Source: Pollenia angustigena
Taxonomy: Eukaryota; Arthropoda; Insecta; Diptera; Polleniidae
DNA length: 64,000 nucleotides
Assembly (NCBI GenBank): GCA_930367215.1
Contig: OV884059.1
Coordinates: 35,083,882 to 35,147,881 of the forward strand
Direction: 5' to 3'
Shown: positions 31,376-44,060 of the stretch, piece by piece
Layout: each line of letters starts with the position of its first letter
Numbering within the stretch: the first letter of the stretch is position 1
Made by a program: the position numbers and the translations under genes
Notes under the pieces: generated by a model
Told to the model about the DNA's origin: nothing
What the model saw: only the letters and a program-made list of their open reading frames with translations
The model's database searches: none

Positions 31376-31879
31376 CACCCCTATCGCGAATGTTATGGGA
31401 ATATGATATGAGGGATCAAACCTAAATTCCCATCCCCAACAAATCGGTATCGCAAATATTTTGGGAGTAAAAATTTATATTGTGAATTATTTGTCAGTGC
31501 ATTGTAAACAAAAGTCTCTATTGTGAGTAACTTGTCAGTGCTTGTATTGTGAGAGAAAAATATACAAAATAAAATACTAATAAAAATATAATAAAGTAAA
31601 TAATGAATAGTGTTTATCTTCATTTTCTTTATGTACACTCCTTCAATACAAATTACAAATTAAATACAAATTAAAATTTACATGTTCCCTTCTCGTTCAC
31701 ATCAACACTTGTTGGGAATTTATTTATTAAAAAAATTCGCAGGAGTTAATATTGGCGATGCCAAATTTTTTAAGTTTGGGAATTCATTCCCAAAAAAAAT
31801 TGTTATGGGAATCATTCACAATACGAAATACAAAAATATGGGAATATTTTCATGGGAGTAGTTGTTTGCGATAGGGGTG
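31376..31879. mobile_element. AAT-flanked palindromic element, CACCCCTATCGCGAA ends
   Basis: CACCCCTATCGCGAATGTTA pairs with the inverse of CACCCCTATCGCAAAC at the right. The flanks are AATAAT on both sides (31370-31375, 31880-31885), of which AAT is shared by all three members of the family in this window. TATGGGAAT / ATTCCCATA words fill the interior. Confidence 0.78.
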
Positions 31880-32473
31880 AATAATTAACACGAAAATATT
31901 TGCTTCTTCTAATACATAAAAGTAATATGAATTAAAATTTCGTGTGAAAAAAACGTGATTTATCCACTCCCTTACATTTAGATGACTGTCTGACCTAACT
32001 AATCTTAGTTAGTCATCATCACTATCACAATTGAGATATAATGAAAATATTATTGAAGACTTAACTAGCAGCTCCACAAACCACCCGCAGCCAAGGATGG
32101 TAAAATAGAACAAAAGAAAATAAAAGAAGAGTATGTAGTATTTTTTTTTTTTTTTTAGTTTAACCAAATCAAATTAATTTAAGGATACCTAAGCCTTACA
32201 AAGGTATACAATCTAATAATGTGTATGAATTGGTGCAACATTTTATAATATGGATTATTTGTTGAATTAATCTTTTTTTTTTAATAAAATTAGTTCATGT
32301 GGATTATATTGCATAGTTCGGGACAATGATACTGTTTTGAAGGTAAATATAATCCTTTATACATATTTAATTAAAGTTCGTTTAATTCTAGTTGATGTGG
32401 TAGAATTTTTTTTAATTAAATTCGAAATTTTATTTAAAGGTTTCGTCATACTCATCCTTTATCATCCAATATA

Positions 32474-32626
32474 CAGTGGAATCCCTTATGACCGAACATC
32501 AAAGGCACCATTATAACGTGTACGTCCAAGGGGAATGTCTTTTAAAAGAACTCAATGCTCTTCTTATGGAAATATTGTTCGTCAAAACGGGGTGTCTGCT
32601 TAAAGAAGATGTCTGCGATTACACTG
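32474..32626. repeat. 153 bp pogo-like MITE with TA target
   Basis: CAGTGGAATCCCTTATG at the left and the inverse of CAGTGTAATCGCAGAC at the right, both flanked by TA. GTCCAAGGGGAATG inside echoes the copy at 24560. Confidence 0.6.
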
Positions 32627-32929
32627 TATAATTAAATAGAACTGTTGGCTTATTTGTGACTCTTTCATGGCAAAACCAATTACTTAACCGAATTGTATAT
32701 CGCGCTGGTTCCTCTAAAGGAAGTCAAATCAAAATTTACACATTTTCACTTTTGCAAGAAAAAAATAAGCCGTGTTCATTAGCTATGACATAGTGATATA
32801 TGAAAATTTTTGCAACAAGATTTTGAAGTGCTACCGCCTTTTATTTTGTAAGGCTTGGAAAAAAAATTTATTTCGCAAAAAATGGGGCAGTTTGGTTGAG
32901 GTTTAATGGCTCCTCATCGAGGTCAAAGT

Positions 32930-33475
32930 TCAAGGTAAATGTGAAAAATTCATAAAATGACACATTACTGCCGTGCAGTCGCACCTAGAGTTGTAAAATG
33001 TAAGACTGACCCCCGTTCATTTTTCCTTCCCAACATTTTTGTAGAACGTTCTTACACCCTATCTCCGCTCCTTAAGGAGCTAGATCTACAAAATTTAGTT
33101 TTTTATAAATTTTACCCCTATCGTCCTAGCAAGTTTCAGGGCGCCTCTGGATGATTCAAATGTATGACAAATCCCCATTGATTTTTCTTTCCCAACACTT
33201 TTGTAGAGCATTGCAACCTTCTATCTCTGCTCCTTAGGGTACTTTCCCTTCAAATAAAGATATACACATTTGCTCTCTCGTTCTAACTAATTTAAGGGCG
33301 CCTCTGGAGGGGTCAAAAGTATGATCGACCATTGATTTTTCTCACACAATATTTTTGTGGGAGACACCAAACTTCCATATCTGCTCCTTAGGGTACTTCC
33401 CTTCATATAAGGTTATATAAATTTGGCCTCTCGACCTTACTACTTTAATTGCACCTCTAGAGGAGTCAGTAGAAA
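32930..33475. repeat. Tandem array, period about 155 bp
   Basis: The sequence GCGCCTCTGG..G.TTCAAA, TTGATTTTTCTTTCCCAACA, TTTTTGTAGA and CTGCTCCTTAGGGTAC recurs about three and a half times (units near 33143, 33299 and 33453, plus a partial first unit). Related words occur in the palindrome at 59632-60619 and near 55450. Confidence 0.65.
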
Positions 33476-34803
33476 TATTTTTTCGATAATATAAGAAAGC
33501 AAAACGTAAAGACAGTACATATCGCCTATAAAGTAGCAATTTTGTCAATAAGACAATGTTGCATACTTTGCAGGAATAAAAACATCAAATTGTACAAACT
33601 CGCATGATAGGTAACATTGATACATGTCAAAATTTTCGTGTGAAATAATTAATGTTGCTCAACATTTTTCACAAATTAGAACAGAGTACTAGGTTTAAGA
33701 TTATTAATTATTTCGGTAGCTTAGTATCCCAACTAAAAATTCGCATACTTAGTTTGGGGATTAATCCTGCGAAACAACTGCATAATGCAAATTATAGTTG
33801 CACTACTGATTCAATCATACTTTTTGCTTAAAGAAAGCTATTCGATTTCTTTAAGTTTACAGAGTGGTACATACAGCACATAATACCATCTTGAAACGCA
33901 CAAAATTTGAAAGGTAGGGTTTTCCTCTGTTGGGAACACAAAACATCTTCTGCGATATTTTGGTTGAAATTAACCATCAATTTTTTAAAATTAATCATAT
34001 TTTTGCTCAAAATTTACCATAATATGGACAAAATATTATAACTATATTATGGTCACATGTAACCATAATGTGGAAATGAAAGTTAAGTTTTTAGCTAACT
34101 TTGATAGTTTTATTGTTAGGGTATTACACAAAATATGAGATTCCTCCAATAACATCGGTCGGCCTTAAACTTCTAGCATGCGGTCCTGAGCATTATAGAC
34201 TATAGTCATAAGTTAACAATCGCCCCGTAATCATAAACGATTATTAAATTTAACAAACGTTTAAACAGTGAAATTTTCATAGAAAACTTTTTTTTAACCT
34301 TTATTAAATTAAAAATATTTTTATGAATACGAAAGTCTGAGTTAAATGGTACTGCACTAGTAACTCATCTGAGTTAAATGTACTTATGTATATTGGTTCT
34401 CCACTAGTCTTGTGCCAAATCGTTCATTTCAGTGACCGGTCATTTTCGTTCGATCATTTGAAGTGAACCCAACCCGTTCGTTCAATCCGTTCAATCGTTC
34501 TTTTTTACCATTCCCAGAGTGGGTGGTATAGAAAGAAGAAAGAAAGGGACAACAAATGTTTAATAGTAAAAAAGTAGCCAGGGTTGCCATATGTAGCGAT
34601 TTTAAAACTTGTTTGGCGTCCTCTATTTCGATTTGACGATTTTTTTTTTTTTTTGCTATTTTTGATAAACCACGAATTACTTTTGATAGTCGTTAAAGTC
34701 AATACCAGAATAGAAAATATTATAGAATAGAAAATATTATATTTTCTATTCTGGTATTTTTATGTATGAAACTTCAGGCATTTGTATGTATGGCCAGCAA
34801 CTC

Positions 34804-35120
34804 TAAAGCGCCCCATCCATTTACAATATTATTGTGTATGTTATTTGCCATATTATTTCTATATTGCCTTATATTATTCAATAAGTGGCACAATGGTTTC
34901 TATTGAAATATGGCGCAACTCTTATTAAAAACAAAACATAACCTTTAAAGCAAAAGAACATCGTACATTGTTGCCAAAACATTTCGCAGTATATTGCACT
35001 TGTTTTCGTTGTGCAATAAAAATAGGATTGTGTCACCTTCGAATATCAGATACACATTGGCGATATAATTGTACAATACGAAAAATTGAACAATTATATT
35101 GCAAGTGTATAAGCCGCTTA
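34804..35120. repeat. MITE, TAAGCGGCTYATACACTTG ends, copy 1
   Basis: The right end ACACTTGCAATATAATTG is read inversely. The left end is diverged. Inversely homologous to 52020-52340 over most of its length (shared words GTGCAATAAAAAT, ATTGTACAAT). Confidence 0.72.
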
Positions 35121-35129
35121 ACTGAATTA

Positions 35130-36770
35130 AGTAATGTTGAACTGGCCAATAAAGATACTGAAACCCTTTCAAGATGCTCTGAAAAGAATAAATACATAGA
35201 ATTCCTGAAAACATTAATATATTTAAAAATTTTGAACATTTCTTTACAGTATAAAATGTGTCAATTTATTATCACAAACAAAACTTGTTGTTAAGGATAT
35301 CTTAAAGATTTTTATGAATCCTAACATACTTATGGATAAAATTACAGTTTGTTGATAGGAAAGATTATTTAACTGATAAAATTCAAAGCCAAAAGTATGT
35401 AGCTATAAGCATACGGCAGGTACGTGCCATTTTGAAGAATTTACTTTGGCTGTACTTTAGATGCTTGTTATTCCAAATTGTAATGCCTCTGTCATAAGAT
35501 TATTTTCAATAATTGCATTCACAAAATAGAATGCAATACGAGCTACTTAAAGCGATATTATGACTTATAAATTAAATGGATGTTAACAGTAAACGTAGGA
35601 CTTCTTTTGTACTTTCGCAAGATACGTAGAATACATTAAATTCTAATACAATGTTTGTATTCCGAAAAAAAATGACAATGAGAAATGTCTTGGCGATGAA
35701 TTGTATGGCATTTTAGATTTCTTATAGAATGGCAACTGCATACAAACGTATATTGGCATTTTTAGCGAAGTCTACTTTTTGCAACGTAAAGCCAGCAATG
35801 AATGAAATTGTTTCTCAAAAAAATTTTATATGTATAATTTACTTTTTTATATTTTAGTGTAAAGCGCAACTAGCTCTACATTTAGTAACAAAAGGGATAA
35901 TATTTGAACAACATGGGCCCAAAATACAAGCTTATTTACTTGCTTGCGTTACGTTAAAAAAAAGTAGACTTTTCGTTGGAAATGTCCATATCCAATATTT
36001 GTTTCATATTAACCACAAAAATTGTTTCTTGCTGCTTTAAGAAGACTTCTAAAAACTATTTTATAGTAATCATTGTATCTTTTTGTATTCAATAATCATT
36101 TTAACTTTGTTTTAAAAAAAATTAAACAAAATATATATCATGGCGAATTTTGCCATTTTTTTTTTTTTTTTTTTTTGCAAATTTTAGCGATTCGGAGCAA
36201 ATTTATTTTTTGGACTTATAAAAAATTTTTTAATATGTAATTTAAAAAATTTATATTGTAAATATAATCAAAGTCTAAAAAAATGTTTTGGCGTTTTTTT
36301 ACATTGAATTTGGCGAACAAAGTCATAATAAATCTGACAACCCTGGTCATGTGTCAAAACAAACAACTATGTACATTTTTTTCTGCGGTATCAATGCGAA
36401 TTTATTGCAGGTGGTCTTAAAAGCCCTGCTGATATTAGGTAAAATCACTGTTGGATGTCAAAATGTTGTTTATTTTCTTTTATTATCTTTGTTTCTGTTT
36501 TGTTTTATTTCAGTTTTTGACATTGTACAATGATTTTACAAAAACAAATTGCTTGTGGTTTTTGTACGAGTTGTACTTGTAGTAGTACCGAGTTTACCTG
36601 GGATGAATTCGCCTTGTGCGGTATAGAATAAAAAGTTTTTGTAACTAAACTAAAGAAAAGAATAAAAACAATCGAAATTTACCTTTCAGTTGTATTAAAA
36701 AAATTAAAAAAAAAGAGCATAACCTAAAAAGAAACATGAGCGGAAAAAAAGTTTCATATACAAAATTGAA
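35130..36770. other. Interior of hAT, nothing recognised
   Basis: AT-rich with a 20 bp T run near 36158. No transposase motifs on either strand. CAGGGTTG-like ends at 34576 and 36345 face each other but lack a matching target duplication. Confidence 0.35.
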
Positions 36771-36781
36771 CGATGCATCAC

Positions 36782-38463
36782 CAGCGTTACCGTTATGCGA
36801 CTAAAGTCGCATTTTTGCCCCTTTTTTAATGCCTTGCCACTTTCTTTGCCCCTTTATTTTAAATCCCCTTTTGTATCATTTTGTATGTTTTTGTGCCCCT
36901 TTTGCCCCTTTTTGAACTTCCAGCTTTGTATGATTGTATGTTTTTACTTTACCGCATAGAAGTGCATCCGCTACACGGATTGTTTTTTAAATTAGCATTA
37001 TAAAACAATAAGTTGTCCAATAGACTGAAAGTAGATACCTGGCAGTTCATGTTGAACTTATTAATAAATATACATGATGCATATTTTCGAAAATTAGATA
37101 CTTATACAACAACTAAAGAAACAGCATAGCACTGTAATGCATTAATAAAAATCGTACCACTACTAACTTCTCCTAATAAGAAATATCAGAACTAAATTTG
37201 GTACACCTATCACTCATAATAAAGGCGCTATTGCGCCAAAGCCTTATTTTGGGAATAATAACGTGGTTATAAGTCTATTAGTAAGTCAATTAGTAACAGA
37301 TTTTGTTAAATTAAAAATGGAATGACAAACTTATATAATAACGAACTTATATATTTCCAGCTGTGGTGAAGGGTAAAATTATATGCAACAGTTCATAAAC
37401 GTTAACTTGCAAACAAGACGTGTGTTTTCACTGTGTATATATACATTCGAGCATCTCTATAGTGAAGTTCTATAAAATGAAGCTTTCTATATAATGAACA
37501 AATTTCAAAAATTATTATAATTTGATCTCCTTAGTTTCTTGATAACGATTTTAACAACAGTCGCTCGTTTTAGTGGGCAAAAATGTAGCAGCATTTCTTT
37601 TAAAGTAAATTTGATCATTAAAAGTTAAATAAGCAGCACAAAAGGTTTTGTAGCCTAGCAGATTATTTCCCAGCACTTTATTTTTTACAAGCAATTAAAC
37701 ACTTAACGCAAAAGTCTTCAAACTTTTCCTTATAAGGATATTATTGAAGCCAATTTTAAATCGATAATCGAACTAAAATACCAGTTTTTATAAACAAAAG
37801 TAGAAAAATGTTAGTTCTGTATAATATAGTAAAGTTCGACTATATATGGATGTGTCAAAAGTTAAAAAGCCTTACTCCACAAAATAAAAAGTAGAGAAAA
37901 TTAGTATTGTTTGAAAAATGGATTTTCAAAATTTAAAATGCTACAAAAAGAAATTTGCCAAAGCAATATATAATGGCCTAATTTTTGTATGTATATTCTC
38001 CTTTTATCTGGCTGGTAGCTTCTGAAAAAATCAAATAAGATTTAAACCCAATTTTTCATATTTTTTAACGGAAAATATTTAAATTATAAAAGAACAAAAT
38101 CATTTTCAAAGAGTTTACAGCTAATTAGATAGTTATCTTGTGTATATGTTACTTGTCTAATTCTAATACTGTAAATTATAAGATATGTTTGTCTTATTGT
38201 ATTAGAAAATCAATGAATGAAATAAATAAATAGAATAAAAATAACAAAATTGAGAAAGTTTCGAAAAGTGGAGTTATGCCTTTTATTTATACATAAGAAG
38301 AGGCTTATTTTTTGTAACGTTTATGTTTTCAGTGAAAGTAAAAATGAATGGTCTTATTTTTAAAGTTGCCCCTTTTTTTCTCAGAATTCCCCTTTTTGTG
38401 CCACTTTTATTTTGAAAATCCCCTTTTTGTGCCCCTTTTTGAAAATTTTGAACGGTAACGCTG
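36782..38463. mobile_element. hAT element, CAGCGTTACCGTT ends, nested
   Basis: CAGCGTTACCGTT at the left is exactly inverted at the right (AACGGTAACGCTG). An exact 8 bp duplication TGCATCAC lies at 36774-36781 and 38464-38471. Both subterminal regions contain repeated GCCCCTTTTT-type words (about 36817-36920 and 38365-38440). 1,682 bp, no transposase. Confidence 0.87.
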
Positions 38464-38680
38464 TGCATCACTGAGCCAAATGCGCTCAGTAAAATGACCG
38501 GCTCACTTCGTTCAGCTGTGTGAGTCGTTCAATTGAACGGGTTCGTTCATGAACGACACAACTCTATTCTCCACCTATTTGAATCAGAATTTTAAAAGAT
38601 GGGTTAAAAACGATTGCATATGATTAATGTTGAACAACGAATAACTGTAACTTGGTATAGTTCTGTAACCCAATGCCATA

Positions 38681-39075
38681 GGGTGCGTACAGAGTGGCCG
38701 CTTGTTACTGAGCCGAGCCAACTGACGCTTATTGCGAGAACTTGTTCATGCGAGAAACAAGTTTTAGTGTGCATAGTGGATGCGAGAATCAGCGCTTTTA
38801 TTTAGTTTTTCTTAAATTTTTGTTTTTAATATTTTTAAATGTTTTCCAAACAAGTTAAAATCATAACAACATAACATAAACAATGTTTTCGGCGCTAAAA
38901 TACGCTTTGGAACTGTTTTCTCGCATTCAATCAGCTTTGCGCTCTGACCAGCTCGGTGCCCACTATCACCTGCTTGTTTGTACTAACTTGTATAGTACCA
39001 GATTTCTCGCATTGGTTCTCGCAATAAGCGTCAGTCGGCTCGACTCGGCAACAAGCGGCCACTCTGTACGCACCC
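38681..39075. repeat. MITE, GGGTGCGTACAGAGTGG ends
   Basis: GGGTGCGTACAGAGTGGCCG is exactly inverted at the right end. The arms continue through CTTGTT, CTGACGCTTATTGCGAGAAC and GCGAGAAA for over 90 bp. ATA lies outside both ends. 395 bp, non-coding. Confidence 0.82.
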
Positions 39076-39237
39076 ATATACCACGCCAAGCCAATGCGAT
39101 ATGAAAAGTCTAAATAAATGTCTAACTTGTACAGGGTGCCGCATAATGATCGTGATGATTTAATAAGTGAATACATTTTTGGTTTATGTTTTTTATTTTT
39201 TTTTTAGAATTAATTTTAAAAAACTTGGACATTTTTA

Positions 39238-39540
39238 ATGGAACTATTTAGCACAGAACAACGAACCAAAGTTGTCCAATTTTATTTTGAAAGTCAGCAT
39301 TCGATGATTCAGACACAAAAATCATTTCGAATAAAATGAGCGATGAGGCCTTTCACCTCAATAGAAAGATGTGGCCCTCAAAATCCAAGAATATTAGTTT
39401 AACATCACTTAGATGCCCAGTACGTGCATATGTGGAATAACTTAAGGAAAGATCATTGGACCATATTTTTTGGAAAACGACGAACAAGTTGCGGTTAATG
39501 TGAACGGCATGCAATACCGTATTTCAATGTTTAAACCTTT
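39238..39540 (+). pseudogene. rosa-type mariner transposase relic, lineage B
   Basis: Starts MELFSTEQRTKVVQFYFESQ and runs 34 codons to a stop. An overlapping frame gives SDEAFHLNRKMWP (first catalytic region), and further on GPYFLENDEQVAVNVNGMQY. Compared with the rosa-like copy at 40188 it lacks the HTH-to-catalytic linker and everything after the YR block. A possible left end, ACAGGGTGCCGCATAATG, lies near 39133. Confidence 0.68.
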
Positions 39541-40187
39541 ACCAAAACTTTAAATACTTTCTTGTTGTACATATTAAAATTTAAATCGATTTAATATAAA
39601 AGTTTGTTTTCTTTTTATAATCATACGTTTCAGCAAACACTCAAAACCTACTTAAACCTGGTTGCGAAGGTCGGTTACCAAAGCACTTGTACATAAATGT
39701 TTCAAAAAATAAAAAATATATTTATTTCTGTGTATATATATGTATGTACTATGTATATAATATACATACATACATACATTATAACGCATTTGAATTAATT
39801 AAAAAGCAATAAAAATTTGTTTTTTTTAAGGTTAATACTCACGGATATTGTGAATTTTCCACAATATAAACATATACGAGGGCGGATCTTTATGCTCGTA
39901 AGTTTAAAAAAATTAAACATTTACTTTATCCGAAAAATTTATGATTTAGAATATTATTTTGAAATTTCCAAAACTAACCTTTGTGAATGAAAAACATGAA
40001 AAACATGTTGCCTATTTTACTCTCACTTTTTGTACAATCAAGGTTTTATTTTGTTTGTGATGAAATGTGTTTGTATGTGTGACACCGACGATGCTAGATG
40101 GAAAATCCAAAAATTTTGGTATGACTACCAAGTCGGTGTTGGAAAATCGGTATTTCGAATTTGAACTGAATTTTTATTAAATTAAAT

Positions 40188-41121
40188 TTATGGATCGATA
40201 AATTTTATCGTCCAAATGTGCGTACAATCGGAAAAATCTTGCAAAAATTTGAGCAAACCGGGTCTGTAGGAGATGTATAAACACCAGTGCATGCTCGTAC
40301 TGCAGAAAATATTGATGCTGTTCGCGATAGTGTGGCTGAAGAGCCGTCCACCTAAAATCGTCGTCGTGCCCAATAATTGCACCTCTCACGCTCGTCGTTG
40401 ATGATCATTATGCATGAAGACTTGCATTTACATGCTTACAAGGTGCAATTGACTCAAGAACTAAAGCCTCTTGACCATTCCAAACGTCGTCAATGGTGGC
40501 AAGAAATGGCAACAGTGGATGATAAATTTTCGAAGAAAATCATCTTCAGTGATGAGGCACATTTTCACCTCAGTGGATTCGTCAATAAGCAGAATTGCCG
40601 CATTTGGGCGAATGATAATCCAAGAGTGATTGTCGAAAAACAAATGCACCCCCAAAGAGTGACTGTTTGGTGCGGTTTATGGGCTGGCGGCATCATCGGG
40701 CCGTATTTATTCCAAAATGCGGATGGTGTTCGCTATCGTGAGATGATAATGAATTGAAAGATATGGATGTGGAAGATATGTGGTTTCAACAGGACGGTGC
40801 CACTCGCCACACAGCTAACGAAACAATGGCCCTTTTGCGCGACAAATTCACTGGCCGTGCTATCTAACGTGGTGGCGATGCCAATTGGCCGCCAAGATCA
40901 TGTGATTTGACACCGTTGAACTTTCTTTGAGGTTATTTAAAAGAAAAGGTGTACGACGACAAGCCAGCAACAATTCAAGAGCTAAAGAATGAGATAATTC
41001 GGCACATTAACGGCATAGAACCTCAATTATGCCTCAGCGTTATCGAAAATTTAGACTATCGGATGGAGCTGTGCCGCCGAAGTCGCGGCTGCCATCTGGC
41101 CCATATTTTGTTCCATACATA
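40188..41121 (+). pseudogene. rosa-type (DD41D) mariner transposase relic, lineage A
   Basis: The most complete mariner relic here. In order: RPNVRTIGKILQKFEQTGSV, FSKKIIFSDEAHFHLSGFVN, QNCRIWANDNPRVIVEKQMH, VTVWCGLWAGGIIGPYLFQN, VRYREMIMN, MDVEDMWFQQDGATRHTANE, NWPPRSCDLTPLNFL, then SVIENLDYRMELCRRSRGCH. The block spacing matches the DD41D (rosa) arrangement, but the third catalytic residue is Asn (PLNF where the family has PLDF). Stops and at least two frame changes break it. The N-terminal first helix-turn-helix is missing. Confidence 0.85.
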
Positions 41122-41204
41122 ATTGAACCATACAACAAATATTATCATAATAAAAAGAAATGACAATAATTTCCTAAATAATTTGTGTTTTATTCAAAAT
41201 CAAT

Positions 41205-41878
41205 CACCCCTATCGTGAAACATTTTTCCCTCGTAATTTTTCCCCTTTTCACATATTTGCGATCATGAACAACTCCCATGAAAAAATGTAATTCAAAGGA
41301 GAATAATAACGTGAAAAAATGTTCACGGGAAAAAATTCCCCTTATCGTGAAAAATTTTTTCCCTCGTAATTTGTTCACATTTCCCTTAGATTTTCTCACT
41401 TTATTTTTGCTAGGGAACAGAACATGTATGTAAGAAGCTCCTCCTATAAATCGAATATTAAGGGTTAATAAAGTTAAAAAGTTATAAACCGATATATTGC
41501 TCAACAAAATGCAAAACAACAGGTGGATTGCTTGCGGATTTGTAAAGCATTCGATTGACTTGGTGACAGAATTTTGGAAAATATTTTACTACATTAAATT
41601 TAAAAAGTGCAAAAAACTAACGTTGTAACCAAACTATCCCTCCAATACTAAATATTTTGCGTTATTTTATCTTTTCTTTACAATATATACTTGTATATTT
41701 TTTAACAAAAATTTCATTGATTTTTAATTTTCATAATCTTTTTTCTTTTTTTTTGCATTCACTGGAACTGATAGCGTGAAAATTTTTTCACATGAGATTC
41801 ACGATTGCTTTTTTCCCTTCGAGGGAAATGAAAATTTCATGGGAACAAAAATTCCACTTGTTATTCACGATAGGGGTG
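41205..41878. mobile_element. AAT-flanked element, CACCCCTATCGTGAA ends
   Basis: CACCCCTATCGTGAAACA at the left pairs with TTCACGATAGGGGTG at the right, with AAT on both sides. A second internal copy of the left end begins near 41338 (CCCCTTATCGTGAAAAAT). Internal words TTTTTCCCTCGTAATTT repeat. Confidence 0.72.
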
Positions 41879-41879
41879 A

Positions 41880-42552
41880 ATATCGGCCCTTAAAGTTTAA
41901 CGATTTATTTGAAATAGAATATTAAAGAGTATTCGCTAAATTTGTGCAGCCGGGGTTTCATGAATAATGCAAATAAATTATTTTAAGTTAAAGTTAAATT
42001 GTTTAAATTAAAATAAAAATAAATTTTTAAGATGAAATTTAAAATTTAATTATTTTTGTTTGCATTAAAAGGCATTGCGATCACTATAAAAAAAATTCGC
42101 CGTAATTCTCGATTTTCGATTTTTTTCATATTTAATGATAACGCATTTTAGTAACAAGCCAAAAAAGGAGTACTAATTAATATTTTTTAATGAAAAACAT
42201 TCCATTTCTTTAAAGCTAGCTCGATGAAAATTAATTTTGGCTCGTAAATTTGTATTCGAGTGTAACTTTTTACGATCGAATTCACGATCATCTTAGGAAC
42301 GGAATTATCTCATCTCAACATGCAAACATGATGCCAATGTCACTACCACCATGTAGATGGCAGCAAGATAAACACCAAATACACCACACAATGCGAACAG
42401 CTATTTACAGAACGGTTAAAGAAAAAGTTTATAAATTTGGAACAAAACATTCTCAATAAAAAACATCTGTCAAAAAGCGAGCAGAGCGGGAGTAAGGACA
42501 ATGTTAATGTCTGGAGAAGAATTTAAATTTGGTACAAATTGCTTCGTTATTA
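41880..42552. other. Unassigned AT-rich region
   Basis: No coding or inverted repeat that I can support. The open frame at 42250-42459 lacks family resemblance. Confidence 0.35.
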
Positions 42553-43338
42553 GGTGCGTTTGAGTAATTTTACAGTAAAATGCAGTAAATGAGTAAACCC
42601 AAAAATTTTATCTCACAAAAAGCTGTTGTCCAAAAAAGTACGCGAACGCAAAATGTTTAAAAATTCGTAAAATAAAGGCAACAGCTGATGGAAAATAATT
42701 GAAGTGTTGAAAAATATTGACACTTTTGACTACTTAACTCGTTTTCTTATCGGTACTCGATTAAATACTTTTTATAACACGAACATTTTTTGAAAATACA
42801 AACAAACTATTTTATGTAATCTTTCATATTTGTTTGTTTTTTATTTTATTTGATTTTACTAATTTGTAGCGGGTTAAATTATTTAAAAGAACATGAATAA
42901 TTTTTTTGCTATTGGTTACTTAAGTACTTTTTTACAACTCTAAAAAATTAACAAAACAAAAAAAAATGTAAAAAGTTTGTATTTAGCCAAATAAATGCTT
43001 CACAAACAAGTTTAATTAATTATTATTAATTCACTTTTTGTTTTGGTTTAATTTTTATTTCAAATTTTCTTTTATTTAACAATTTTTTCACAATTTGCAT
43101 GCTTTTTATTTTTTACTTTTGTTTGTTTACCTTTTGAAACATACGTTATTTTGATTAACTAAATTTTACTGCAAAAATTTCTTCAGTAAAAATTTGTAAA
43201 TACTCACACAAGAACTGTCACTTTTCGCTCTCAATTTATGTTCTCATTTACTACATTTTGTGTACTCGAACGCAATTTCGTAAAATGCAGTAAGGTTTAG
43301 TAAAATATAGTAAAAACTTTTGTGTTCTCGAACGCAAC
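42553..43338. mobile_element. Element with GTTGCGTTCGAG-type ends, TATTA flanks
   Basis: GGTGCGTTTGAG at the left against CTCGAACGCAAC at the right, with TATTA outside each end (42548-42552, 43339-43343). Words AGTAAAATGCAGTAA recur near both ends, and CTCGAACGCAA occurs again near 43266. Non-coding, 786 bp. Confidence 0.6.
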
Positions 43339-43379
43339 TATTAATACACGAGATCTGTTTTTGAAACAATATACTAATT

Positions 43380-43512
43380 TTTTTAATGTAAAGCATTTAT
43401 TCACAACAACTGAAAGAATAATTTCTATTCGTTCAGTATCTGAAAGGATTAGAAATAAAATAGCTTCGAATCGAAAAAGTATTCCATCACGAATGCCAGA
43501 ATTAGCCTCCAG
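43380..43512 (-). repeat. Half copy of the GGGGCCTAATTCTGGC MITE
   Basis: The inverse reads GGAGGCTAATTCTGGCATTC ... TACTTTTTCGATTCGAAGC ... ACTGAACGAATAGAAATTAT, matching one arm of 25665-25896. Confidence 0.6.
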
Positions 43513-43573
43513 TTTTTCATTTTTTTTTTTTTTTTTACTTTCACACAAGCGTTCTCTTTACTTTTTTTTATAT

Positions 43574-43844
43574 CCCAGTAAAAACTTCGCCTACAAAATA
43601 ATGTGTTGAGTAATCAGAAAAACATAAGAGCACTACTTACAATTCTACTGAAAGAACCAATGAATTTTACAAGGGATGTCCCAAAATGAACGCATTAAAA
43701 AGTAAGTCATTATTTTTTTACCTGCATACATCCAGAAAAAAGTAGTTATAGAAGTTGTTATACATGTAGTTATAGAAGAAAGCTACAAAATAATGAGTTA
43801 AAGAAGTTATTCATTTTGAAAAAGTAGGCGAAGTTTTTACTGGG
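43574..43844. repeat. 271 bp MITE, CCCAGTAAAAACTTCGCC ends, copy 1
   Basis: Ends CCCAGTAAAAACTTCGCCTA and its exact inverse. AT lies on both sides. Almost identical in length and sequence to 44061-44331. TAGTTATAGAAG repeats inside. Confidence 0.85.
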
Positions 43845-44060
43845 ATGTTTGTGTAACTGATTGTTTGGTTCATTTGGCCCTTAAGATAAGTGGTACTTGA
43901 AGTATGTTAATCAAAGTATTTTAATGAACTTTTAAAAGCAGGATGATTGTTTTCAAAAGTTCTTCCGTTTCAATTTCACTCGCACATGGCTCATTTAAAA
44001 AGAAATTACAAAGAATTCGTACTTATTGAGCTGCTCTCGTATATCTTAAATGAATTTTAA

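Larger units (their letters stand above)
34405..38566. mobile_element. hAT element, TAGTCTTGTG / TAGAGTTGTG ends
   Basis: A perfect 8 bp duplication TTCTCCAC at 34397-34404 and 38567-38574. Terminal repeats are only roughly similar, but both lead into subterminal regions full of CGTTCA / TGAACG and share GACCGGTCA / TGACCGG. The element is 4,162 bp and includes a second hAT (36782-38463) and a MITE (34804-35120). No transposase recognised in the remaining sequence. Confidence 0.78.

Noticed and set aside
32930..33475. CRISPR-like array
   Set aside because: The units are about 155 bp, diverged throughout, and lack a constant repeat with unique spacers; the organism is a eukaryote.
35033..35294. 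Overlapping open frames of 68 to 108 codons on both strands
   Set aside because: They lie in or run out of a MITE, have no family resemblance, and overlap on opposite strands.
34576..36348. Element bounded by CAGGGTTGCCA and its rough inverse
   Set aside because: Inverted match is under 10 bp before it decays, and flanking octamers differ.
43297..43609. Open frames of 83 and 95 codons on opposite strands
   Set aside because: They cover the end of an inverted-repeat element and a MITE half copy; no coding signature.
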